Positions 23,105 to 34,400 of a stretch of 64,000 nucleotides of DNA are shown here, in pieces; within the stretch, counting starts at the first letter, position 1; each line of letters opens with the position of its first letter. The DNA lies in the NCBI GenBank assembly GCA_026874595.1, contig CM049314.1, positions 59,811,300 through 59,875,299 on the forward strand, in the 5' to 3' direction. The DNA comes from Sipunculus nudus (taxonomy: Eukaryota; Annelida; Sipuncula; Golfingiida; Sipunculidae). Both the position numbers and the translations under genes were made by a program. The notes below the pieces were generated by a model. The model ran no database searches and was not told where the DNA came from. It saw only the letters and a list, made by a program, of their open reading frames with translations.

Positions 23105-24966
23105 ATATACTTTTCCAGATTTTCACGATGTAAAGTGGACATGTTCAAAATCAGAGGAACAAACCGAAAATGAAATTGGCTAAGTTACTATGAGCCATGG
23201 AATGGTCATATCTTTATCAAAAACTCATCATCGTGGACTGATCGATTATAGAATAACGCGTCTTACTTTAACAAACTTAACCTTATAGCCAAAGATCAGA
23301 ATGGGGTTCGAAAAGGACGCTCCTGTACTGATCATATTTTTAGTTACTTCATTATTAAGTAATCGTTTGCCTCAAGGAATAGAAACACGTCGCCCTAGTA
23401 AGTGGGCATGCATGCAGGAAAAAGCTGTTGATGGGTAAATATAGATAAAAACTACTCTTCACTCGCGGCTGTTTGGACTAAAAATTGATTACAAAATCTA
23501 TAACACCATAAAAAGTTTATATAGTAGTTGTTCAGCTTATGTATGATTAAGTAATAATATTTTCACAAATTGGTTTGGGGTACTATGTGATGTACAAGAC
23601 GATATAATCCGTCACGCTGTTTAATATATATGTCGGTATAAAATCCTTTTTTATGGCCTAAAAGTTTTGATTTCCTAGCGCCTGCTGGATTTTAAGCTCT
23701 TGGTCTAGTATTGAGCAAGTTTAAGAATTTTAAGGATACTATACTTATATTACTCCTTTACAACTTTATATACTATGATGGTAGTAACATTCCTGTAGAT
23801 TATGCGTCTGAGTTATGGGGATATGCATAAACCCCGTCATGTGATAATATTCAAAACAGAGCTCTTCCTTATCTTTTGTAGTGTTCACAGGTTCTGCATG
23901 TGTAATTGCTGCTCTATAAGAGACAATGGTTGTTTAACATGTAGATATCATTTGATTGAGATGTTACGATTTTGGAATCACTATGGATCACACAAGTCTA
24001 ACCAAGAAAATATTTATATTGGATTATAACCTTGCAAGTCGCGGATAACTGCGGTGCTCAGATGCAAAGAAGTAAGATACTCGAATCCATTGATGTATAT
24101 TAATACACACTTATAATAAAATAGCGCCGCATTGCCAACGTAATCTGAAACAAAAGTTACGTTCTGATAATCAACATAAATGGCTTGAACAATGCCGATC
24201 GGTTCCGAAATTAGGATTTTTTTTATCAGTTTTATCAGCACTCAGTGCACGGCACATAATTAAGTATAATATATACGTTAAAAAGTATATGGCCCGATCG
24301 ACGGCAGCAAACATACCATTATAAATAAATTACTAATAAAACCTGCAAAGAAAATCCAAACAAGAGAAAACAAGAGAAACATTTAGTCACTCTGGGCTTA
24401 GTAGTTAAGAAATGGATACAAGATTTAATTGATATATCAGAGGAGATTGTTTATATGGAATTCTCCATGATTTATGACACAACAATTTTCGTACCACTTA
24501 GGAATTTTCAGTTTTATGTACTACAACGTCGGGTGACGTTAAACCCATTTTTTCATAGACTGAATGTAATAGATTCTCCTGCTTTGTACCTTAACAACCT
24601 TACTTGTAAATTAGAAAGAGAAACTTTATCACATATTTTTGGAATCGTTCTTTTGTCGCTAACTTGTGGTTAAAAAATATACAAGAAGTTTTGAATAGTT
24701 CGTCATTAAACTCCTCTGTTAAGTTTTCAGTATCTGAAGTTCTGTTAGGTTAAAGCGAACATAGATGGTTAAATATGCTAACACTGGTTGTGAAAAAGTA
24801 TGTTTATAATTGCAGATGTCTCAAAATGTTACCGAACTATCATGGATGTATAAGCTATGTTAAGCAGATTTATTCAACAGAAGATGTAATCGCTATGAAA
24901 GGAGGTAAATTAACTCAAAATTTTTCAAAATGGGAAAACCTTACCTACCAGCTCTCCTCTACATGA
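23105..24966 (+). pseudogene. Decayed LINE (non-LTR retrotransposon) ORF2 remnant
   Basis: Fragments of a reverse transcriptase ORF survive in different plus-strand frames. DQNGVRKGRSCTDHIF (23294 onward) matches the conserved QNGFRKGRSCxDHIF of LINE reverse transcriptases. Downstream are ASELWGY (about 23805), IEMLRFWNH (within 23802-24029), a 24455-24673 frame with FQFYVLQRRV and LERETLSHIF (C-terminal zinc-ribbon-like region), and a 24775-24966 frame with KKYVYNCRCLK and a TYQLSS end. Stops and frameshifts separate the pieces, so it is dead. The clade could not be assigned by eye. Confidence 0.75.
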
Positions 24967-25974
24967 ATAATCTTCACGATTCAATGTAAACTGTTATTGA
25001 AATATTAATTTCTATATGTATGTTTGTATGTATGTACTGTTCCGTTATGCATGTACTACGTTTGTGTTATAAAAAAAAAGAAAGAAAATCCAAATAATTC
25101 ATCATGATATATAAAATAGACACAATTAATATACACAATATAAACATGATAAGATACGGACATAAACATGCATACACTTTTTTATAATATACAAAATATA
25201 CCGTACATAAATATTCAAGCAAGTTCCATATAAAATTATAATTCCAAAACAGTCTTCTTCAGTATCATCCTTCTCGACCTCTGAACAGTGTTTCCTAATC
25301 GTCTGCATGCCCTGCCATGCAGGGGCCCTGTATGAGGTAAATATGCAACTAGAGAATTTTTAAAGGATTGTTTCATTTATTATCTTTGACGCATTATTTT
25401 CAAATTTTTATTATTCTATAATAAGAAGAAATGGATATCTATATAAGAATAACTACCATATTTGATATGTAATGACTAAATGTGCTCAAATTAGTCAAAT
25501 ATACCTTGTACAATGCAATGCAATGTTTTCTTACCGACTTTATCAATATCAACGTCATGCATAACGTTATGGTGGTAGATCAAAGCTTAGCCTATAAATT
25601 CGACTTAGGATACACAATGACTCTCAAACAACACCACCTTTTACAAATGCTTATTTTTTTGTAAAATTATACATCTCCTAGCTGTATATTACAGAATATT
25701 ACTTTTGTTTATAATTTGCGTTAAAGATGGAAAATAGGCCACTGAATAAAAAATTTGAATACACAATTACCCTAGAAAACCCCAGTTACATTAAGGCAAA
25801 AGAAACGTCTTCGCAATGATAAAAAACACCATATTTCACGACGCCCAATTTCCCTGGTAGCCTGTGAAGTTACCTGGCCCTTTGATCTAGGACACCAGTG
25901 ATCAAAGTGATTAATTGGGGCAACGGTGCGCCGGCTTAATTGCGGTACGCATGACTGACCACTGGTGACACACA

Positions 25975-26060
25975 GTAACCGAGACTCCCAATTTTCAGTA
26001 CCCGAGACTGCAAAACACGGTAACCGAGACTTCCAAATCGAGGTAACCGAGACTTTCGGA
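25975..26060. repeat. Short tandem repeat, GTAACCGAGACT unit
   Basis: Four imperfect copies of a roughly 22-bp unit (GTAACCGAGACTNCCAA), ending directly at the CCGTGTGTCAATAAG motif. Confidence 0.8.
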
Positions 26061-26075
26061 CCGTGTGTCAATAAG
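26061..26075 (-). repeat. Isolated CCGTGTGTCAATAAG terminal-repeat motif
   Basis: Exact inverse of the CTTATTGACACACGG motif at 22432-22446. TATTTCCACG occurs 7 bases beyond this motif (26083-26092) and also 7 bases outside the first left-hand motif (22381-22390), so the two may be ends of one element. Confidence 0.5.
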
Positions 26076-26689
26076 CACTCCGTATTTCCACGCGATATTA
26101 TTCATCCGAATACCTCTGCACTAGCTACAAATATTATCATATTTAAACCCTACTCTTGTTTGAATAACAAACACGCTTGACAAGGATCGATCGAAATATT
26201 ACTGATCGCTGTCATACTAATATTATTCCATATAAATGGTGACACTGCCAAAATTAACCCCCGACCCATATTTAATAATAGATGGGAAGCTAGCTTATAA
26301 AAGAAAACTATTTCTACTGAAATATCCCTCCTTACTCCTTAACCCTTTACTGTTAACAAGCCACTAAAGAGCACTCAAAATGGTCAACTAGATTCTTTCA
26401 GGCCATAAATATTGCATATTATTTTTAAGTTTTAATGATTTTCAATCATCTTCAGCAAACCCTCTTAGTGGGAACTGTTGAAAATTTGATATAGATACAA
26501 ACAAAGCTTGAAAAGATATTACTTTTATTGTCAATTTAAATAGTGTCAGAATTTGACGGAAATCTTAAAATAAATGTAAACAGTAAAGGGTTAACTCAGG
26601 ATCACATTGGTCATTAAACTTGCTATACATTCACTAAGAATCACACACACACAGACACACATATGTAATACTCGTTTATAATTTATATA

Positions 26690-27510
26690 TTAGAAATAAT
26701 AATAATAATAATAAATAATGATAATAGAGACTATATAATGATGACATTAAAATTGAACATTATATCGTCTTAAGGTAGAGGCCTACACTATAACTTATAA
26801 TAAAGACTCGATAATGATGATATTAAAGTTGAACAGTATATTTTTTAGGGGAATTCATTAAAACCTATAATTAAGACTAGATAATAATGACATTAAATTT
26901 TTACAGTATATAGTTATAGGGTATATATTATTATAACTTATAATAAAGACTTGTTAATGATGACATTAAAGATGAACAGTATATAGTTTTAGGGTATATA
27001 TTTTATAATTTATAATAAAAACTTGATAATGGTGATATTAAAGTTGAACAGTATAGTTTTTTTGGTGAATTCATTAAAACTTATAATAAATCCTTGTTAA
27101 TGATGACATTAAAGTTGAACAGTATATAGTTTTAGGGTATATATTTTATAACTTATAATAAAAACTTGATAATTGTGATATAAAACTTGAATAGTATAGT
27201 TTTTAGGGGAATTCATTAAAATTTATAATAAAGACTTGATAATAATGACATTAAATTTGAACAGTATATAGTTATAGGGTATACATTATTATAATATAAC
27301 TTAATTTAAAGACTTGATAATGATGACATTAAAGTTGAACAGTATATAGTTTTAGGGTATATATGTTATAACTTATAATAAAAATTTGATAATGGTGATA
27401 TTAAAGTTGAACAGTATAGTTTTTTAGGCGAATTCATTAAAACTTATAAAAAAATTTGATAATGATTACATTAAAGTTGGACAGTATATAGGTTTAGGGT
27501 ATACATTATG
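26690..27510. repeat. AT-rich satellite, about 72-bp unit with higher-order pattern
   Basis: About eleven copies of a 68-77 bp unit marked by TTGAACAGTATA and CTTGATAATGATGACATTAAA. Two unit types occur: E (with GAATTCATTAAAA) and T (with TAGTTTTAGGGTATATA). From 26830 the order is E-T-T-E-T then E-T-T-E-T, giving a superperiod of roughly 360 bp. Confidence 0.85.
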
Positions 27511-27519
27511 ACATGTTCC

Positions 27520-28520
27520 ACTAAGGGCTGAATCCAGAAGGTGACAGTACAGGATGTTTTATTTGAGTGTATATGTGGGGGGGGGGGGGGGGTGGTCGGT
27601 TGGTATTACAAGGTTAATCGTGTTAATTCGGAATAAAAAATAATTTATTTAATATAATTAAAAAGACATCTGTGGAAATACTTTTATAATATCAACGAGT
27701 GTCAAGAATTATTAGGCAGTCCATTCTAACTTTTATCAGGAAGCATGTTGGGTTTCGTGGGTGGGGGGGGGGGGGGGGGGGGGGTTGGGGGCGTGATCTG
27801 GGTCTGTCACTTTCGGAAAGGATTTAGTTCTTTTCAGTGTTTAATTTTTTTCTTTTTCCCAATCCGTTACATATTCATTCTTGGCAAGTTTTAATTTTCA
27901 TCCATGATATATATATATATAATTTATATAATTAATAAACATTCATCATGATTGATATAAATTTTAACAAATATCCCTTTTCGTCATTATTTCAGACACA
28001 GCATCAAGCAAAAATAGTTAGGAGTTCGCCATTTAGGGGGCGCTCTTGGCTGAAGAAGCTGATTTGTTGTTCGGTGGTCAGTACTGCTATTTCTTTTGTA
28101 ATTTTTAAACATTTCTGATCATAGCCACAGTCTGTCACGTGATCCTGCTTCTTCTGTTTTCCCCATTTTTGTCTCAGTGCGGTTTTTACTACTATTAAAG
28201 ACGCCCCATATTTTCTACTTTATTATTGTGATTTGTAACATTAAATTTCAAATCTGACAGTTTAAAAAATTGTCAAAAAAGTATAAAAATGTAGGCGGTT
28301 ACCTTCATCAAAAGTTATATTAACACACTATAAACAAGAGTATCAATAACATTTATGAATCATAGAATGTTGCATGCTTAATTAAAAACGGGAGATATAA
28401 TTTCAGCGTTACCGAGAAATATAATCTGTATGAAATTGTACTTTGCTATTCAATGTCATATATTTGATCAGGTAGGAGGTATTTGTGACAAAATCGTATT
28501 AAATTTACTCTTTTCTAATC
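27520..28520. other. Intergenic, with two long poly-G runs
   Basis: Poly-G at 27577-27592 (16 G) and 27763-27784 (22 G, followed by TTGGGGG). A partial CTCF-like AGGGGGCGC lies near 28036. No coding signal. Confidence 0.6.
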
Positions 28521-28524
28521 GTAG

Positions 28525-29190
28525 GAGAAGGAGAGTGAGATGAGAGAGGTGGAGGTGAGGAACAAGGTGAGAAAGGAGGTGAGGAATTAGGTAAGAGAGG
28601 AGGAGAAGGTGGTGAGGAACGAGGTGAGAGAGAAGGAGGTGAGGAATGAGGTGAGAGAAGAGGAGGAGGAGGAAGTGAGGAATAAGACCAGAGAGGACGA
28701 GGTGAGGAATGAGGTAAGAAAGGAGGAGGTGAGGAATGAGTTAAGAGAGGAGGAGGTGAGGAATGAGATAAGAGAGGAGGAGGAGGAAGTGAGGAATGAG
28801 GTAAGAGAAGAGGAGGAGGTGAAGAATGAGGTGAGAGAGGAGGAGGAGGTGAGGAATGAGGTAAGAGAGGAGGAAGTGAAGAATGAGGTGAGAGGGGAGG
28901 ACGTGAGGAATGAGGTGAGAGAGGAGGAGTAGGAGGTGAGGAACGAGGTGAGAAAGGGGGAGATGAGGAATGTGGTGAGAGAGGAGGAGGTGAGGAACGA
29001 GGTGAGAGAGGAGGAAGTGAGGATTGAGGTAAGCAAGGAGGAGGAGGAGGTGAGGAATGTGGTGAGAGAGGAGGGGGAGGTGAGGAATGAGGTGAGAGAG
29101 GAGGGGAAGCAGGTGAGGAATGAGGTAAGAGAGGAGGAGTAGGTGAAGAATGAGGTGAGAGAGGAGGAGTCGAGGAATGAGATGGAGGTA
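28525..29190. repeat. Purine-rich minisatellite, about 27-33 bp units
   Basis: Twenty or more tandem units of the type GAGGTGAGGAATGAGGTRAG followed by AGAGGAGGA, varying by multiples of 3 bp. The plus strand is almost pure A/G/T. Open frames exist on both strands (Glu/Val/Arg/Asn repeats on +, Pro/Ser/His or Ser/Thr/Leu repeats on -), as expected from composition; none has a recognisable start, domain or splice context. Confidence 0.9.
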
Positions 29191-29297
29191 GTGGAGTTGG
29201 TAGCGGAAGAGGTGGAGAAGAAGGAGGAGGTGTCGGCGGCGGTAGAAGAGGTGGACGTGAAAGAAGAGGGTGAGGAGAAGATTGTGAAAGAGGTGGT

Positions 29298-29543
29298 GGC
29301 AGATTTGATGGAGGTGATGGTTCTGGAGGTGGCGACATTAGAGTCCAGTGACAGACACATATACCCAGGCCTTGTATATATTTATAGTTTTTTTTACGAC
29401 TCTGTATATGAGGATCGGGATGGACAATTTGCAAAAGGCGCTACATTTTCAGTCATTTTTGGTTATTTATTGGCAGATTTGATGGAGGTGATGGTTCTGG
29501 AGGTGGCGACATTAGAGTCCAGTGACAGACACATATACCCAGG
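29298..29543. repeat. 174-bp tandem duplication (second copy split by the retrotransposon)
   Basis: Copy one is 29298-29471. Copy two starts at 29472, is interrupted at 29543, and resumes at 43725-43826. The pieces sum to 72 + 102 = 174 bp, with a few substitutions in the right-hand part. Confidence 0.9.
29539..29543. repeat. Target-site duplication CCAGG, left
   Basis: Directly abuts the TGTCA start of the first LTR and matches 43720-43724 after the last LTR. Only one copy is present in the other 174-bp repeat unit, as expected of an unfilled site. Confidence 0.9.
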
Positions 29544-30690
29544 TGTCACCAGACAATAGGTGACAATATGTACGGTGTTTTGTATCATAGTTTAACGAAG
29601 TCTGTTCTCTATTGATATTGACGTGAAGCGTCATCCTAAAGCGTTGACAGGTCTTGATTGTATATATATATTGTGTATTCTTGTATGAAATCCCATCGGC
29701 TATCAGCTGATTTATCCGTGTCACGCATCGTGTGTATTATTACATTTTTGGTATGTGGGTCGCCATGGTGACGCTAACAGTCAAACTAGGTCACATATAT
29801 CCTTATATGGGACACTTGAGAAATAAGCCAATCAGAGAACCGGATTGCCGTACACAGTGAACAGGCGATTGTGACGTCAGACTTCAAGAAGAGACGCTGA
29901 ACGTTGGTTCAGTTGGGTCTTGAAGCTTGAAGTGGCAGCACGCACGCACGGGAATAAGAACATTGAAACGCCAGGAACGGCATAGAAGCAAGCTTCTACA
30001 TGAGGCAAGGACCCAGCTCATGAGAACTCAGCCGTGCTGCCGACAGAGCTTCGTATTGGCGATAAAGTGAAAGAGCGCTCGCCACCTGCCGGCCTAGTTC
30101 AGCTTGACCTAAATACATAACCGCCGTAAGCCGTGAAACCGTTGCTACAAGAGCAAGGTCAAGGACTCTAAGCTCTACGTAAACAAAGAGCGCTATTGCA
30201 TTCATGTGAACGTAAACCTACCCGGGTCGCTGACAAGCAAGATCAGTTGAAGATCGCTAAACTCAGAAAGACTAGATCTATATGGTACTAACCATACGCT
30301 AGATTCTACACAAAACAGTAACCAGAGATCTCTGAAGGAACTGGACTTTATGGTTTTTATACAAACCATGGACTCAGTAAATATCCTGTAATTTTAATGT
30401 GAAGAACTGTCGTATTGACACATCAACGCACACACTCACATTTGTGTCTCTGTAAGTATTGTCTTGAATTATATTTGTGAATTTAACCTGATGTCTCATA
30501 GTTTCTATTGATCTGGGTGTATGATTGTCTGGTATTTTAATACACGTCCTTAAAAGAACCTGGAAATGTCACCTGTAATGACCGGGATCTAATTTCTTGA
30601 TGAGTGAAATCAAGTGGCGAGCGTAAACCCATCGTATGGTTTTATAGGATATATCCGTTGTAGAGTTTTCACGTTAAGTTAGGGGTGACA
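29544..30690 (+). repeat. LTR 1 (5')
   Basis: 1147 bp, TGTCA...TGACA. Contains a CCAAT box (29828-29832) and a perfect CRE TGACGTCA (29872-29879), candidate promoter elements. Near the 3' end TGGCGAGCGT occurs inside the LTR and again just after it in the presumed primer-binding site. Short minus-strand frames recur identically in all three LTRs and are not genes. Confidence 0.95.
29872..29879 (+). promoter_or_regulatory. Consensus CRE in the LTR
   Basis: TGACGTCA, the CREB/ATF binding consensus, 40 bases after a CCAAT box. The same site is present in LTRs 2 and 3. Likely part of the U3 promoter, by inference. Confidence 0.45.
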
Positions 30691-31414
30691 TTGTATGGCG
30701 AGCGTGCCAGGATATAATTAGCCTTTAAAAAAAAAAAACTGGCTAATTACAGTAAGTTTCAGAAGTTTTGAACTGAGAAAACAGTACTGAAACCATATTC
30801 ATATACTCAAACTAGAGTTGATCTGAATTAATAATTGGAAATGACACCAAACTGATGTTGTAGTGTATACTTGCACAATGAAATTACCCCACTGTTAGGA
30901 GTTAATATTTATTCAGTGAGAATATTACCTGAAGCACAACATTGTTTCAAGATCGGCATATACCTTGTAGATTTGGCTAGAACACATGCATGTTTTGTGA
31001 GTAATGCTAGTTCAGTGATACCTGGACATCATTATTGGGTTGATATAAACCCAGATTAGAGTGAAAATTTTTGATGTTGTTAGATACGCCCTGGTATAAT
31101 TTTTTCTACACTAGTTTGTGATTGGTCACGTGGTAGGGTCTCTTGACAGGTAAGTTTACCCCTCCCGATTGGCATGGTAATCATAGGTGCATGGTGTTTA
31201 TTGATATCTTGATATCCATCCGTCCATCCGTCTGACCCTTCGTCCGACCTTCCGTCCGTCCGTCCGTATAAGTAGATTTTGATGCGTAGAGCTACCGTAG
31301 TGTTATTGTACGGATACCGCCGGTTCGTTAGGTTGGCTTTAACAGTACGTATTTACGGATTTTTAAGAGCGGATATTACTAGATACTGGAATCTTACTAG
31401 GTTAGAGCGTTACC
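30691..31414 (+). other. Retrotransposon 5' leader
   Basis: 724 bp between LTR 1 and the polyprotein start. Contains the candidate primer-binding site, the hairpin and a CCGTCCRTCCGT tract (about 31210-31270). A 62-codon frame at 30871-31059 shows no recognisable motif and is not called. Confidence 0.7.
30696..30713 (+). other. Candidate tRNA primer-binding site
   Basis: TGGCGAGCGTGCCAGGAT starts with the TGG expected to pair with a tRNA CCA end, five bases after the LTR. The priming tRNA was not identified. A hairpin with 9-bp arms (30715-30723 TAATTAGCC, 30741-30749 GGCTAATTA) around a poly-A loop follows at once. Confidence 0.5.
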
Positions 31415-34400
31415 ATGGAAACGTTAGAGTCACTTGTTAGATGCGGACAAGCCTTGGGGCTTAAGGACCAGGCTTTACAAGATTATGTTGAGGCTAGACG
31501 GCGTGCGGATGAGGAACGTGAGGAAAGAGCTAGGCAACGTGAAATAGAGAAGGAACAGCGGGAATTAGAGCGTGAGCAGCGGGAATTAGAGCGCGAGCGA
31601 GAGGCTAGAGCCCACGAATTAGAGGTTCTAAGGTTAAAGTCTGACTCTGGGGTTAAAAAAGAGAGAAGTAGGGATGTATTCCCGAAAATCCAGCTTCCAC
31701 CTTTTGATGAGGCTCACGATCAGCTAGATGCGTTTCTTGAGCGATTTGAACGATTAGCCGTATGTCAAGGCTATGATAGGGAGAATTGGGCGTTACACCT
31801 GAGTCCGTTACTGCGGGGTAAGGCGCTAGGGACTTACACACAGTTATCGGTTAGTGAGGCCATGGATTACGATAAGTTAAAGATAGCCTTGTTAAAGCGA
31901 TACCAAATGACCGAAGAGGGTTATCGACACAAGTTTCGGACTTGTAGGCCTGAGCGAGGCGAAACGCCGAGTCAGTTTGCGGTGAGACTGAGTGGATACC
32001 TAGACCATTGGATAGGGATGGCAGGGGTCGGAGGTGACTACGACGGGGTAGTTAACCTGTTGATGTGTGAGCAGTTCGTAAACTGCTGTAGTAGGGATCT
32101 CTCTATGTTTTTGAAAGAGAGACGGTGTCGTGACTTTGATAGTATGGTAGACTTAGCCGAGAGTTATACGGAGGCTCATGGTGTACACAGCCTTACAGCA
32201 GGTCCTCGTTATGGCAATAATGTGCCGCGTCCAGCGCAACCGGTATCTCAGCCTAGAGAGAAGCGAGAGGTTGAGCGCAGTCCGGGCGGTCAGACATTTA
32301 AGCCATCAGGAGGCATCAGATGTTATTTATGTAATGAACTGGGACATAAGGCGCGGGAATGTAAGACTAGTGCCCGGTCGAGGCCTAGGTCTTCCCCTCA
32401 AGTAGGGCGTGCTGCTGGCGATCAGCAGAGGTATAGGACTAATTTTAGCCCCCCGTATAACCCAAAACAGAAACTGGAGACTATGTCAATGGCAGTAGTC
32501 GAGGCGGAAACGAAGACAGTCGGTGCGGTGAAACCGGAAGTAGAGAGTCCGAGTCAGTCGTTAGGATTTGCTGCCCAGACAGAAGGCGGAATCTCGTTAC
32601 CTGTGTGTGAAGGGCTGGTGAATGGTAAGTCAGCGAGGGTGCTGCGGGATTCGGGATGTTCCTCGGCAGGAATACGTGAGTCGTACGTGGAGCCGAATCA
32701 GTTCACCGGACACCAGGTCGAGTGTAGGTTGTTCGACGGGTCTGTAAGACAATTTCCTACGGCTAGGATTAATGTGGACTGTGCGTACTTTGTCGGTACT
32801 ATCGAGGCAATGGTGGTCGGGGATGCTGTATGTGATTTAGCGCTAGGTAACGTAGCGGGAGCGCGTGATCCGTATGATCCGGACCCGACGTGGAAGTCTG
32901 AGCGGTCCTCAGGCATAGTGTGTGACGGTGTAGAGTCACAAAAGGAGGTGTCGTCCGCGGTGGAGACACGGAGCGCTGCACGAGAGAAACAGATACCGAC
33001 GCGTAGCTTGAATGTTGCAAGCCCAGTTGCCGATGTGAGTCCGGCCGAATTTTTGAAGGCGCAGGAGGAGGATGGGTCTTTAGCGCCGTATTGGAGGCTA
33101 GCTAGAGAGGCTAGAAATGATAGTCCATTTAGAATTGAGGACGGATATTTAGTTCGGGTTGTGAGTGATAAACGGGGAGATCAAGATGGATCTCGAGTGG
33201 TGGTACCTCAGACGTTACGGTACGACGTAATGAGGATGGGCCACGAAGCGGTTATGGCGGGCCATCAGGGCATAGACAAAACGCACGACCGCGTGAGAAC
33301 TCAGTTTTTCTGGAAAGGGATGTATAATGACATTGCTGAGTTTTGCAAGTCCTGTCCCATTTGCCAGAAAACCATACCGAAAGGCAAGGTGCCTGGAGCT
33401 ACGTTAGGCCAGATGCCATTAATTGATGAGCCCTGGCGTAGAATTTCGATGGATCTGGTTGGGCCGATCCATCCAGCGTCTGAGAGAGGTCACAGGTATA
33501 TTCTGACCGTTATGGATTATGCCACTAGATATCCGGAGGCTGTTGCTTTAAAGAACATAGATACAGTCTCTGTGGCTGATGCGCTAGTTGATATTTATGC
33601 GCGGTTAGGAGTGCCGTCAGAGGTGCTTACTGACATGGGAACACAATTTACGTCAGACCTCATGCGAGAAGTTAGCCGTGTTTTGTCTGTAAGACAGCTC
33701 ACCACTACTCCTTACCATCCTATGTGCAACGGAATGGTGGAGAGATTCAATGGAACGTTAAAGTTAATGTTGAAACGGATGTGCGAGGAAAGACCGCGAG
33801 ATTGGGATCGGTACCTCAGCGCCGTGCTTTTTGCGTACCGAGAAGCGCCACATGAGAGCACAGGGTTCTCACCCTTTGAGTTGCTCTATGGAAGGATCGT
33901 TAGAGGACCGATGCGGATTCTAAGGGATCTGTGGACCAAGCGAGATACTAGCGTCGAGACTAAAACCACGTACCAATACGTACTGGACCTACAAGACAAA
34001 CTAAGCGACACATGCGCGTTAGCTAGAGAGGCGTTGAACAAATCAGCGAACAGACACAAACTGTTATATGATAGAGGTAAATGCACGCGCAGGTTTGAGG
34101 CCGGAGACGAAGTTTTGTTGTTACTCCCGACGGAGCGGAACAAATTAATGGTACAGTGGAAAGGCCCCTATACTATTGTAAACAGGGTTGGGGACTTAGA
34201 CTATCGGATTAAGATTGGCGATAAGGTTAAAACCTTCCACGTGAATATGCTGAAACGGTACCATGCTAGAAACGAGCCCCAGCATATTCTGGCAGCGGTA
34301 GCAAAGGGCGCACCTGATTCTATACATGATCCTGACGGTGTAGACGGGGAAACAGAGCCTCCCGTGTTCGGAGAGTTAAACCCAGAAGGGATTGATGAGG

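Noticed and set aside
28505-29434. 309-codon minus-strand proline-rich ORF (and 257-codon Ser/Thr/Leu ORF) as a secreted or structural protein gene
   Set aside because: Openness is explained by the purine-rich minisatellite; no domain, signal peptide or splice context.
29996-30205. Minus-strand ORFs inside the LTRs (also at 36511-36720 and 43025-43234)
   Set aside because: Identical in all LTR copies because the LTRs are identical; no coding features.
30871-31059. 62-codon ORF in the retrotransposon leader as an accessory gene
   Set aside because: No motif, weak start context, and too short to distinguish from chance.
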